Below, one piece after another: positions 56,397-64,000 of a DNA stretch of 64,000 nt (position 1 is the stretch's first letter; each line of letters begins with the position of its first letter). The notes beneath the pieces were generated by a model. The model was not told the DNA's origin, did not search any database, and worked only from the letters and a program-made list of their open reading frames with translations. A program made the translations under genes and the position numbers. The DNA lies in the NCBI GenBank assembly GCA_965207025.1, contig OZ242258.1, positions 2,294,001 through 2,358,000 on the forward strand, read 5' to 3'. Source of the stretch: Bin87 sp034423595 (lineage in GTDB: Bacteria; Chloroflexota; Dehalococcoidia; Lucifugimonadales; UBA3495).

Positions 56397-56816
56397 CTAC
56401 GTTTCGACTATATTCTCCAGATGATTGACGCTCAAGACCCGCCGGCCCGGCCCCAAGCGGATGGCAACGAGGTCAATGCGCCATTCCAGGTTGGCGGAAT
56501 CTGCGACACGCCGCTGTAGAAAATCCTGAGCCGTCATCATCAGGCGTCTCGCTTTGGCAGGCGTAACCGATTCCTCCGGCGAGCCGTACGCATCGCTGCG
56601 GCGGGCGCGAACTTCCACGAAGACCCAGACCGGGCCATCCAGGGCGATGAGGTCAACTTCACCCCACCGACATTGATAGTTGGCGTCCACGATGCGGTAG
56701 CCCTTGCCTTCCAGGTGGTGGCGGGCAATCCGTTCGCCGATACGTCCGACTTCGATACGCCCCACTTCGATACGTCCGACATCCGGGGGCTCCGGAACAT
56801 TATCCCTGGCTGGCAT
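56397..56816 (-). CDS. yraN: YraN/UPF0102 family nuclease-like protein
   Basis: 139 residues. Predicted PD-(D/E)XK fold: GERIARHHLEGKGYRIVDAN, CRWGEVDLIALDG near residue 56, VFVEVRARR near 72. The N terminus contains VGRIEVGRIEVGRIGER, a five-residue unit (VGRIE) repeated two and a half times and matching a 15-base tandem DNA repeat at about 56740-56790. The ATG 56816 overlaps the end of rnhB by 17 bases, a normal arrangement. Function unknown; it often sits beside rnhB. Confidence 0.9.
   Translation of the reverse strand: MPARDNVPEPPDVGRIEVGRIEVGRIGERIARHHLEGKGYRIVDANYQCRWGEVDLIALDGPVWVFVEVRARRSDAYGSPEESVTPAKARRLMMTAQDFLQRRVADSANLEWRIDLVAIRLGPGRRVLSVNHLENIVET
56740..56790. repeat. 15-bp tandem repeat in the yraN N terminus
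   Basis: Units of 15 bases encode VGRIE (GTCGGACGTATCGAA and GTGGGGCGTATCGAA on the coding strand). Slippage could change the number of pentapeptides. Confidence 0.65.
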
Positions 56817-57441
56817 CTTGCAATAGCCTCGCTTGTCGCAAGGGGCTGAACGAACGGCGGTGGATGGGCGTTGGGCCCAGCTCGGACAGGCAACGGAGAT
56901 GTTGGGGCGTGGCGTAGCCCTTATGGCTAGCAAATCCATATCCGGGATGGCGTTGGTCGGCGCGGAACATTATTTCGTCGCGGGCGACTTTGGCAAGGAT
57001 GCTGGCAGCAGCGATGGACAACGATTTGGCGTCTCCCTTAACCACACGCTGGTACGGCAATGGGCAATGCGTGAGGTGGACCCAATCCAGCAGGAGGGCC
57101 TCGGGCGCAGGCCGCAATACCGCCACGGCGGCGAACATGGCGCGAACCACGGCAGGCCCGATACCGATGCGGTCGATTTCCACAGAATCGACTTGCTCGA
57201 CAGCCCAGGCGAGAGCATTGGCTCGGATAATTTCCGCCGCGGATTCCCGTAGTCTGGCGGTGAGGCGCTTGCTGTCGTCGATAGCGTCCAGCCAGTCCGC
57301 CGTTGGTTCCAAGTCGGGCGGCAGGATGACAGCGGCGGCGGTGACTGGGCCGGCCAGTGGACCTCGTCCCGCTTCGTCAGCGCCGGCGACCAAGCGATGG
57401 CCTCGGGCGTGGAACTCCGTTTCCAGCGACAGGTCAGGCAT
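56800..57441 (-). CDS. rnhB: Ribonuclease HII
   Basis: 213 residues. It removes RNA from RNA/DNA hybrids and misincorporated ribonucleotides. Signature VAGADEAGRGPLAGPV near residue 18 holds the first two acidic ligands, IDDSKRLTARLRE near 54, and LLLDWVHL near 118 the third. It contains KGDAKSLSIAAASILAKVARD near 136. The ATG 57441 overlaps the mnmA stop, and yraN overlaps its own end, so mnmA-rnhB-yraN form a tight operon. Confidence 0.95.
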   Translation of the reverse strand: MPDLSLETEFHARGHRLVAGADEAGRGPLAGPVTAAAVILPPDLEPTADWLDAIDDSKRLTARLRESAAEIIRANALAWAVEQVDSVEIDRIGIGPAVVRAMFAAVAVLRPAPEALLLDWVHLTHCPLPYQRVVKGDAKSLSIAAASILAKVARDEIMFRADQRHPGYGFASHKGYATPQHLRCLSELGPTPIHRRSFSPLRQARLLQDASQG

Positions 57442-58594
57442 TGACCGTCTGTGGGTTGACTGCCGGGGTCGCCGGTTGGGGTTCGTAGCCGGCGATGGGG
57501 CCGCCGCCAAGCACCGTTTCGCCCTGATAGAAAACAGCGGCCTGACCGGGCGTGATGGCTCGCTGCGGTTCGTTGAATCGCACCAGCGCGCCGTCGCCCA
57601 CGGCGGTTACCGTCGCCGGCGCTTCGGCGAACTTGTATCGGATTTTCACCGATACCAGGGTTTCCGGCGCGGGAGGGATCCCGGCCACCCAGGAAACGGG
57701 GGCAGCATATAAGGTGTCGTGGTACAAGCTTTCTTCGGATCCGACCACGACGCGGCGGGTGTCCGGCTCCAGTCGGATGACGAATCGGGGCGGGCCTCCG
57801 GACAGACCGAGACCGCGCCGCTGGCCGACGGTGAAATACTGGATGCCGTCGTGCTGCCCCAGCAAGTTGCCGGCAGCATCCACGATTTCGCCGGGTTTTT
57901 CGTCAGTGCGCTGCCGGAGGAATCCCCGGTAATCGCCGGTCGGTATGAAGCAGATATCCTGGCTGTCGGGCTTGTCGGAGTTGGGAAAGCCGGCATCCAG
58001 GGCCATCCGACGAATCTCCGCCTTCGGATAGTGGCCCACGGGCATGAGCGTGGCCGCAAGCTGATCCTGGCGCATTCCGAAGAGGACGTAGGACTGGTCC
58101 TTGTCGGCGTCCACGCCGCGCCGCAGCGTCCATAGCGCTGAGTCACGGCTGCCGCTGCCGTCGGGTTCGATGCGGGCGTAGTGACCGGTGGCGACGTGGC
58201 TGGCGTTCAGCATACGGGCGCGGCGGGCCAGGAAACTGAACTTGATCTTGTCGTTGCAGGCGATGCACGGATGGGGGGTACGCCCGCTTTCGTACTCGCG
58301 CTGGAAGTAGTCTATGACAAACGAACGAAACTCGCGCTGGACGTTGAGGACGTAGTGGGGAACGCCGAGGATGCGGCAGACGGCGCGGGCGTCTTCCACG
58401 TCGTCCAGGGTGCAGCAACCGCGGTAGTATTCGGGCAGGTTGGCCTGGTCGATGTCGTAGAGCTTCATGGTGACGCCGATGACATCGTAGCCCTGTTTAT
58501 GGAGCAAAAGGGCAGCCACTGAGGAATCGACGCCGCCGCTCATAGCGACTACGACAGGGTTCCGGCCAGTTGGAATGTTCAAATTGGCGCTCAT
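57434..58594 (-). CDS. mnmA: tRNA-specific 2-thiouridylase
   Basis: 386 residues. It thiolates U34 of Lys, Glu and Gln tRNAs using persulfide sulfur. VAMSGGVDSSVAALLL near residue 16 is the PP-loop; TPHPCIACNDKIKF near 107 carries the catalytic cysteine, and SQDICFIPTGDYRGFL near 216 the second. The usual TrmU family length is about 360-390. It is the first gene of the mnmA-rnhB-yraN operon. Confidence 0.96.
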   Translation of the reverse strand: MSANLNIPTGRNPVVVAMSGGVDSSVAALLLHKQGYDVIGVTMKLYDIDQANLPEYYRGCCTLDDVEDARAVCRILGVPHYVLNVQREFRSFVIDYFQREYESGRTPHPCIACNDKIKFSFLARRARMLNASHVATGHYARIEPDGSGSRDSALWTLRRGVDADKDQSYVLFGMRQDQLAATLMPVGHYPKAEIRRMALDAGFPNSDKPDSQDICFIPTGDYRGFLRQRTDEKPGEIVDAAGNLLGQHDGIQYFTVGQRRGLGLSGGPPRFVIRLEPDTRRVVVGSEESLYHDTLYAAPVSWVAGIPPAPETLVSVKIRYKFAEAPATVTAVGDGALVRFNEPQRAITPGQAAVFYQGETVLGGGPIAGYEPQPATPAVNPQTVNA

Positions 58595-58597
58595 ATT

Positions 58598-59053
58598 TCA
58601 GGAATCGTCAGAGGCTGCCCATTCAGCAAACGAACCGCCGTCAGTGTACTCTTCAAGCAACAAACCCCACAATATTTCCAGCAACGGGCCAACCTCAGAC
58701 AAAGCCAATTCGGCTAATGTCGGGGTCATAAACCCTTCGTAGAAGTTGCCGCGCATTCGTTCCGCAGCTCCGAGGCCACGCCCGATATCTATTACCCGGT
58801 CAGGCATTTCGTCGCTGATGGCTGTAATCGCTTCCTGGGTTGCAACGTGATCGTAATGTTGCCAGCCCCGGTGGGTTGCCACCGCTTTGGTTAATTGGGC
58901 AACTGTGCCCCAGCCTTTTTCGCCAGCCTGACAGACATCGCCCTGCGTTAATTCCAGCGGGTCCTTGAGCCAATAATCTTTGGCCTGGGCCAGATGCTTA
59001 CGGATGCGGGCGTCCCGGCGGGCGGGGAGTTCGCGGCAGATTCTGGGCGGCAC
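58598..59053 (-). CDS. PaREP1/HEPN-domain protein
   Basis: 151 residues. The core (RIRKHLAQAKDYWL, GDVCQAGEKGWGTVAQLTKA, THRGWQHYDH) matches PaREP1/HEPN-type proteins (QA.EK.WGA...A.A...GW.H). HEPN domains are often RNases or nucleotide-binding modules in toxin-antitoxin or defence loci. The start is tentative: GTG 59053 has GAGGA five bases upstream, while the earlier ATG at 59107 is itself part of a TGCTATACT promoter-like box, so its mRNA would start downstream. It immediately precedes mnmA on the same strand. No partner nucleotidyltransferase is adjacent. Confidence 0.75.
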   Translation of the reverse strand: MPPRICRELPARRDARIRKHLAQAKDYWLKDPLELTQGDVCQAGEKGWGTVAQLTKAVATHRGWQHYDHVATQEAITAISDEMPDRVIDIGRGLGAAERMRGNFYEGFMTPTLAELALSEVGPLLEILWGLLLEEYTDGGSFAEWAASDDS

Positions 59054-59155
59054 GGTTTCCTCGAATAAGAACCGTTGGTTGCGAGTGGGATAAAGGTAGT
59101 ATAGCATCGGGCGGGTCAGGCACACTAACCTTGACCATGAGATGGAGGCAACCAG

Positions 59156-60109
59156 ATGCCGGTAACGTTCGGATGCTCGCTGCCCAGCCGCGGCGCGATG
59201 GCCTCTCCCGATAACCTGCGCAGCTTGGCGCAGCGGGCGGAAGACCTGTCCTTTGATCACGTTTGGGTGAGCGACCACATCATCATCCCCCACGAGGTAT
59301 CTTCCTTTTATCCCTATGCTGCCGACGGAGTGGCGCCGTTCCAGCGGGACAACACGTACTTTGAGCCACTGGCCGCGCTGAACTTCTTAGCCGGCTGCAC
59401 GACGCGGGTCAAACTGGGCACCCACGTGCTCATCCTGCCATACCGGAACCCGGTGCTTACGGCGAAAATCCTGGCGACGCTGGACGTGCTGAGCGGCGGG
59501 CGGCTGATCCTGGGCGCCGGCGTGGGCTGGATGGAGGAAGAGTTCCAGGCCATGGGTTTGGATACCTACGCGCAGCGGGGCGAGGTTACCGACGAGTACA
59601 TCCAGATTTTCAAGGAGCTTTGGACGTCGGATAACCCCGAATTTCACGGGAATCATTACGACATCAGCGAGGCGGGGTTCCTGCCCAAGCCAGTGCAGAA
59701 GCCACACCCGCCCATCTGGATCGGAGGGCATACCAATCCGGCCATCAGAAGGGCGGCGACGTTAGGTGATGGCTGGATGCCCATTGGGTTGCGCCCACCG
59801 GCGGGGTTGGAGCCGGAGGAAATGGCGGAGAAGGTCGCGCGGCTGCGACGCATCAGCGCCCGGGCCGGGCGGGCCGACGACGCCGTGGACTTGGTGTTCA
59901 GCACGGACTGTGTGTTCCAAGACGAGCCCGGGGATGAACGGCGGATGGTGTCGGGCCGGCCGGAACAGATTGCGGCGGACCTGCGCCAGTATCAGGACTT
60001 GGGGGTGCAACACTTCATATTCAGCTTCCCAGCCGACAGCGCAGCTGAGCAACAGGAGGCGATGGAACGGTTCTCGCGGGAAGTGATGCCGTTGATACCA
60101 CAGAACTAG
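59156..60109 (+). CDS. LLM-class F420-dependent-type oxidoreductase
   Basis: 317 residues. It begins MPVTFGCSLPSRGAMAS, with FDHVWVSDHIIIPHEV near residue 32, TTRVKLGTHVLILPYRNPVL near 81, and LSGGRLILGAGVGWMEEEF near 107, typical of the TIGR03619-like F420-dependent branch. A strong GGAGG precedes the ATG. The substrate is unknown. The isocitrate-lyase-family gene follows 36 bases later on the same strand, so they may be co-transcribed. Confidence 0.93.
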   Translation: MPVTFGCSLPSRGAMASPDNLRSLAQRAEDLSFDHVWVSDHIIIPHEVSSFYPYAADGVAPFQRDNTYFEPLAALNFLAGCTTRVKLGTHVLILPYRNPVLTAKILATLDVLSGGRLILGAGVGWMEEEFQAMGLDTYAQRGEVTDEYIQIFKELWTSDNPEFHGNHYDISEAGFLPKPVQKPHPPIWIGGHTNPAIRRAATLGDGWMPIGLRPPAGLEPEEMAEKVARLRRISARAGRADDAVDLVFSTDCVFQDEPGDERRMVSGRPEQIAADLRQYQDLGVQHFIFSFPADSAAEQQEAMERFSREVMPLIPQN

Positions 60110-60145
60110 TTAGTCTGCCCAATCCTAGATCAGGAGGCAAACACC

Positions 60146-61036
60146 ATGACTTTACGAGCTAACTTGAAGAGCCGGCTGGCGGCCGGCGAGACCATCGTGG
60201 CGCCGGGCGCCTATGATCCGATGTCGGCGCGGGTGGTGCAGTCCCTTGGATTCGACACGGTGTATGTGGGCGGCTACATGAGCGGCGCTCACCTGGCGGT
60301 GACCGAACCGCTGATGACGTTAACCGAGCAGGTGGAAGTGGCCGAACGAGTGGTCAAGTCGGTGCCATTGCCTGTGATCTGCGACGCCGGAGCCGGTTAC
60401 GGCGATCCGGTGCATACGATGCACACGGTGCGCACGTTCGAGCGGTCGGGCGTCTGCGGCATTCACATCGAGGACCAGGTGTATCCGAAACGGGCTTCCT
60501 ACCACGCCGGGCTGGAGCACGTGATTCCCATTGACGAGTTCCTGGAAAAGATGCGTTACGCGCTGGAGGCGCGAAGCGACCCCAACTTCCTGATTATCGG
60601 GCGTACGGACTCATTCACCGCCGTTGAAGGAGACATGGACGACGCGATTCAACGGGGCAACGCCCTGCGGGACCTGGGCGTGGACATTGTGATGCCTCGC
60701 GGCGTCCGACAGCGGGAAGACCTGGCGACCTTCCGGGCCGGCGTGCCGGACGTGCCGCTGCTGGTGATCGCGGGGACCGACGACATCACAGTTGAGGAAT
60801 ATGAAGAGCTGGGCTACAAGGTGATCATCTACGCCACCACCCCAGCCATCGCGGCAGTGGAGGGAATTCAACGAGCGTACACCAACCTGCGGGACACCGG
60901 CCACATCGGGATCGGTGCGGCAGACGTTGCCACGCGCCGTGCTGAGGTGGAAGCGCTGATCAGCCTGCCGGAATACCAGGCTGTTGAGGCGGCCACCACG
61001 GAGCGGGAGTACCAGAACCGGGTAGGACACCACTGA
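60146..61036 (+). CDS. Isocitrate lyase / PEP mutase-family enzyme
   Basis: 296 residues, a (beta/alpha)8 barrel of the ICL/PEPM superfamily. PGAYDPMSARVVQSLGFDTV at the start, ICDAGAGYGDP near residue 77 (metal site), HIEDQVYPKRASYHAG near 110, and IIGRTDSF near 150. It lacks the KKCGH motif of isocitrate lyase, so a methylisocitrate-lyase-like, carboxyphosphonoenolpyruvate-mutase-like, or oxaloacetate-decarboxylase-like activity is more likely. AGGAGG precedes the ATG. A perfect 46-bp palindrome follows its end. Confidence 0.92.
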   Translation: MTLRANLKSRLAAGETIVAPGAYDPMSARVVQSLGFDTVYVGGYMSGAHLAVTEPLMTLTEQVEVAERVVKSVPLPVICDAGAGYGDPVHTMHTVRTFERSGVCGIHIEDQVYPKRASYHAGLEHVIPIDEFLEKMRYALEARSDPNFLIIGRTDSFTAVEGDMDDAIQRGNALRDLGVDIVMPRGVRQREDLATFRAGVPDVPLLVIAGTDDITVEEYEELGYKVIIYATTPAIAAVEGIQRAYTNLRDTGHIGIGAADVATRRAEVEALISLPEYQAVEAATTEREYQNRVGHH

Positions 61037-61064
61037 CCCCAACCTCGATTGACTCTTCAATACA

Positions 61065-61110
61065 CGGCAAAGAGGCAGGATTCCACCGGTGGAATCCTGC
61101 CTCTTTGCCG
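61065..61110. terminator. Perfect 46-bp palindrome, probable terminator
   Basis: Two 23-base halves match exactly with no loop (centre CC|GG between 61087 and 61088); the arms contain GGCAAAGAGGCAGGATTCC. No T-run follows on either strand, so termination would rely on the hairpin alone. It could also be a regulatory site or a cruciform. Confidence 0.5.
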
Positions 61111-61293
61111 CGCGGGGGACGCAGCACTTAGAGGATGGAGAATACGGGGCAACAGGAGGTTGAAACTCCTAATGCCGCTCATTGACGTAATACGTTAAAA
61201 ATTGAAGATACACGGAAGAATAGCATCAATAAATTGCATATAAACTGAAATAGTACATTGTCTAACAGCATAATCCGTTTTTCGATAAATTTC

Positions 61294-61322
61294 TTGACAC
61301 CAATGGTTGACTAACATAGGAT
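61294..61322 (+). promoter_or_regulatory. Promoter of the third peptide ABC cassette
   Basis: TTGACA (61294-61299) and TAGGAT (61317-61322) with 17-base spacing. The -35 is a perfect match and the -10 has four of six. The start codon lies 87 bases later. Confidence 0.6.
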
Positions 61323-61409
61323 AGGCCGGGCTGCAACAAAGCCGAAATTTTTGCGTTTGAATACCTATGGAATTCCAAAATCGCTGATCTGCCAGGAGGT
61401 CCGATTCTG

Positions 61410-63290
61410 ATGTCGTCAAGTCTGAAACCTACCTACATAGTTGGCTTGGCTGTGGTGGCACTTATGCTGGTTGGAGTAGCCTGCGGCGGCGCGGAAGCTC
61501 CCGCACCGGGCGACAGCGCCGCAGCACCAGCGACCGCTGCACCACAGCAGCCGGCAACCCAACCAACGGCGGTTCCGCCGACTGCCACGCCGCCGCCGGA
61601 AGCTACGGTGCGCCCCACGGCCACGCCGGCCCCTACCATCGCGGCGCGCACGGCACCGACACCGGTTCCCAGCAGCGGCCCGAAGCACGGTGGAACCGCG
61701 CGGATGTCGGCGTACGCCGATACCAAGGACTGGGATCCGCTGGGTTCGTCGTCACTATCCAGCGTGATTTCCTACTCGCAGCTTTACAACCAGCTTGTCC
61801 AGTTTGACAACGTGGACGTCTCCGCGGTGGTGGGAGACCTGGCCGAGAGCTGGGAAATCAATCCCGAAGGGACGCAGTACACATTCCGTCTGCACGATGG
61901 GGTCAAGTGGACCGATGGCGAAGCGCTGAACGCGGATGACGTGGTTTACAGCATGCTGCGCTACGGCAACCCGTGCAACGGGCGCGGGCGGTCCGGACTG
62001 TGGCGCCAGTATGCGATTCCCGTGGAAGTGGTGGAGCTTGCCGAGAAAGCGGACTGCACGGCGACCAACGCCGACCAGGTGGTGCGCAAGATAGACGACC
62101 TGACGGTGGAGTTCAATCTGGCATTCGCTTCGGGGGCGTTCATCAAGTTCCTGGCAATCGACTACGCCAAGATTCTGCCCGAGCATCTGCTGGCGCAGGG
62201 AGTTGACCTGAACCTGGCGGAGAACATCTTGGAGCACGAGGCCACGTCGGGGCCGTTCATCCTGGAAGAATACCAGTCGGGCAACCACTATAAGGTGAAC
62301 AGGAACCCTGACTATTTCAAGGAAGGGCTGCCTTACTTTGACCGGATTGAGCACTTCATCATCACCACGCCGGCGACGTTCATCGCCCAGGTGGAAGCGG
62401 GTCAGATCGATGCGTCCAACGCGGCGGCCAACAACCTGACCGCCACCGAGAACTACGACCTGGAGAAGAGCACCAATAGCGAATACGTGGCCCACGACGT
62501 GTTTGGCGGCGCCACCCGCGGCTTGATGCTCAACATCAAGCAGGAGCCGTTCACCAATCACAAGGTGCGGCAGGCCATCAACCTGGCGGTTGACCGTCAG
62601 AAGCACAACGCACGCGCCCTGCATGGAGCGGGACGCGGCCATTGCCCACTGGTGGGACTGGCCAATTCCCTGGAAGAGTGCGAATCCTGGCCCGGAATGC
62701 GTCCCAAGGACACCCCGGGCGGCCAGGAGGATATTGCCAGGGCAAAGGAGTTGATGATCGAGGCCGGCTTCCCCGACGGCTTTGAGGTGCAGTACACCGT
62801 GCGGCAGGTCGGCACCTATGCGGCCGAGTGCTCGGTGATCAAACAGGATCTGGAAGAATACCTGGGTATCACCGGCCCGATTGAGACTCTGCCCAGCGCG
62901 GCCGGCTACGCCAAGTATGGCACCTCCCGTCCGCCGGACGCCAAGGGCGACTGGTATATCGCGTGCCAGGCCGACGGCATGACCGTATTCGACGTTGACG
63001 CCATATACGCCGGCATATTCCTGAAGGGCGCGACCCGGAATTACACGGACTGGGAAACGCCGGAAGTCAATGCGTGGTTTGAAGAGCAGAAGGTGGAGCT
63101 TGATCCTGAGCGGCGTCGCGAGATCAACCGGGAAGCGGAACGCTGGCTGCACGACTTCTCGGACAACCACTGGGTCAGCCTGACCCTGGGCCGGAACTTC
63201 TGGGTGATGCACCGGGATATCAAGGGGTTCAACGCTCCGGAAACCGTGCAGTACGGTTTCAAACAGGAACACCTGTGGTTCGACCGGTAG
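61410..63290 (+). CDS. Family-5 solute-binding lipoprotein, cassette 3
   Basis: 626 residues. Signal peptide with lipobox VGVAC (Cys25), then an Ala/Pro/Thr linker (PTATPPPEATVRPTATPAPT), then a DppA-type domain (GDLAESWEINPEGTQYTFRL, VRQAINLAVDRQKHNARALH). It is a different subfamily from the cassette 1 protein. AGGAGG ten bases upstream and a -35/-10 pair precede it. A G hairpin separates it from the DppB-like permease that follows. Confidence 0.93.
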   Translation: MSSSLKPTYIVGLAVVALMLVGVACGGAEAPAPGDSAAAPATAAPQQPATQPTAVPPTATPPPEATVRPTATPAPTIAARTAPTPVPSSGPKHGGTARMSAYADTKDWDPLGSSSLSSVISYSQLYNQLVQFDNVDVSAVVGDLAESWEINPEGTQYTFRLHDGVKWTDGEALNADDVVYSMLRYGNPCNGRGRSGLWRQYAIPVEVVELAEKADCTATNADQVVRKIDDLTVEFNLAFASGAFIKFLAIDYAKILPEHLLAQGVDLNLAENILEHEATSGPFILEEYQSGNHYKVNRNPDYFKEGLPYFDRIEHFIITTPATFIAQVEAGQIDASNAAANNLTATENYDLEKSTNSEYVAHDVFGGATRGLMLNIKQEPFTNHKVRQAINLAVDRQKHNARALHGAGRGHCPLVGLANSLEECESWPGMRPKDTPGGQEDIARAKELMIEAGFPDGFEVQYTVRQVGTYAAECSVIKQDLEEYLGITGPIETLPSAAGYAKYGTSRPPDAKGDWYIACQADGMTVFDVDAIYAGIFLKGATRNYTDWETPEVNAWFEEQKVELDPERRREINREAERWLHDFSDNHWVSLTLGRNFWVMHRDIKGFNAPETVQYGFKQEHLWFDR

Positions 63291-63313
63291 GTCGGGCAAT
63301 TCTGACCATAAGA

Positions 63314-63350
63314 GTAGGGGCGATCCGCCATCGGCTAACATCGCCCCTAC
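63314..63350. repeat. Family G hairpin
   Basis: GTAGGGGCGAT and ATCGCCCCTAC form an 11-bp stem with a 15-base loop. It lies between the binding-protein and permease genes, like the hairpin at 45958. Confidence 0.75.
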
Positions 63351-63376
63351 GATGTGCATAATGTAGAGTAGATATT

Positions 63377-64000
63377 ATGCGACAGTACGCCATCAAGCGG
63401 ATTGGGTTGTTCATCCCAACGGTATTGCTGGTGACCGTAATCGTCTTCGTGGTGATGCGGTTGATACCCGGAGACCCGGCACTGGCCATTCTCAGCGCGG
63501 ATGATGCCGGCTACACGCAGGAAGAACTGCAACTGCTGCGGGAGGAGTTGGGCACCGACCGTCCCATCGTAGTGCAGTACGTGGAGTGGATGGGTGGACT
63601 GATACGGGGAGACTTTGGTACCTCGTACTGGTGGGGTGGGCCGGTGATGGAAAGGCTGGGAGAGCGGATTCCGGTCACCATAGAGCTGGCGATCTTGGGA
63701 ATCGGGTTGGCGGTGGTATGCGCGGTGCCATTGGGCGTGTTATCGGCTATCAAACCGGACAGTCCCATCGACTATCTGTCCAGGATATTCACCCTGGTAG
63801 GCATTTCGATTCCGACGTTCTTCAGCGGGATTCTGCTGACGCTGATCCTGATTCGGGCATTCGGTTGGCTGCCTCCCTTGGGGTACGCCGACATTTGGGA
63901 AGATCCCTGGGCCAACGTAAAGCAACTGATGCTGCCGGCCCTGGCGCTGGGGTTTTACGACATGGCCTTCATTGCCCGGGTGACCCGCTCGTCGATGATG
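63377..64000 (+). CDS. Peptide-type ABC permease (DppB-like), cut by window end
   Basis: Starts at ATG 63377 and is open at the window edge, with 208 residues seen. MRQYAIKRIGLFIPTVLLVT and VIVFVVMRLIPGDPA are the typical DppB start, and ARVTRSSMM at the edge begins the EAA loop. No strong Shine-Dalgarno is visible. Confidence 0.95.
   Translation, partial: MRQYAIKRIGLFIPTVLLVTVIVFVVMRLIPGDPALAILSADDAGYTQEELQLLREELGTDRPIVVQYVEWMGGLIRGDFGTSYWWGGPVMERLGERIPVTIELAILGIGLAVVCAVPLGVLSAIKPDSPIDYLSRIFTLVGISIPTFFSGILLTLILIRAFGWLPPLGYADIWEDPWANVKQLMLPALALGFYDMAFIARVTRSSMM

Larger units (their letters stand above)
61037..61409. other. 373-bp intergenic region: palindrome and AT-rich promoter
   Basis: It holds the 46-bp palindrome (61065-61110), a small AGGAG/CTCCT hairpin near 61154, and an AT-rich stretch (61185-61380) that contrasts with the GC-rich surroundings. 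It includes the promoter described separately and no gene. Confidence 0.75.

Noticed and set aside
61755..63359. 534-aa minus frame opposite the third binding protein
   Set aside because: No recognisable family; the + strand gene has a lipobox and SBP motifs.
1..64000. Prophage or insertion sequence
   Set aside because: No integrase, transposase, phage structural gene or long terminal inverted repeats were seen; the short hairpins lack an attached transposase in this window.
1..64000. tRNA or rRNA genes
   Set aside because: No sequence showed the conserved T-loop with a cloverleaf, or rRNA motifs.

Overview
The window looks like part of a GC-rich chromosome from the phylum Chloroflexota, most likely Dehalococcoidia/SAR202-type. 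This is inferred from content, because no rRNA or tRNA gene is present. The pointers are four luciferase-like flavin/F420 oxidoreductases, many MFS carriers, family-5 solute-binding lipoproteins with a Cys-Gly-Gly lipobox and Ala/Pro/Thr-rich linkers, a PT-repeat surface protein with a C-terminal anchor, and a DUF951 protein.

Layout. 0-13 kb is almost all minus strand: a copper P-type ATPase cut by the window edge, a DUF35 protein, a tight six-gene operon (TrpF-like barrel, two small proteins, a dual-OB-like protein, two DUF488 proteins), an acyl-CoA synthetase, hicBA, an Uma2/SF2-helicase/181-aa cassette and two LLM oxidoreductases. 13-26 kb holds MFS carriers, a LysR regulator divergent from one of them, a threonine synthase/NIL/MoaD operon with a structured leader, a flavin reductase, a BtuF-like protein and a large surface protein. 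26-43 kb carries DUF951, pyrF, a VOC protein, larE and larC (nickel-pincer cofactor), a Septu-like HNH/ATPase pair, DUF362, an LLM, an SDR, a HEPN-like gene, a Baeyer-Villiger-type monooxygenase, two tandem MFS paralogues and a cupin. 44-52.4 kb holds two peptide-type ABC cassettes joined head to tail, with the second binding protein reduced to a C-terminal remnant. 52-61 kb holds a PPOX flavoprotein, an MBL/TIM-barrel/M50 operon, apt, mnmA-rnhB-yraN, a PaREP1/HEPN protein, an LLM and an ICL/PEP-mutase-family enzyme. A third peptide-type transporter begins at 61.4 kb and runs off the end.

The most unusual feature is a dense set of short hairpin repeats, several families between 0.9 and 43 kb. 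They occupy intergenic gaps and also sit in frame inside at least six genes (copA, an MFS carrier, DUF951, larC, an SDR, a HEPN-like gene), where they encode extra loops, linkers and tails. They largely disappear after 43 kb. Near 47.9-48.0 kb the strand composition flips from C-rich to G-rich on the + strand, independent of gene direction, close to the truncated binding-protein remnant.

Functionally the region mixes flavin-based catabolism and transport, sulfur and nickel cofactor chemistry, and several conflict-type modules (HicAB, Septu-like, Uma2-helicase, DUF488/dual-OB, HEPN). All assignments rest on reading motifs by eye; no database search was run.
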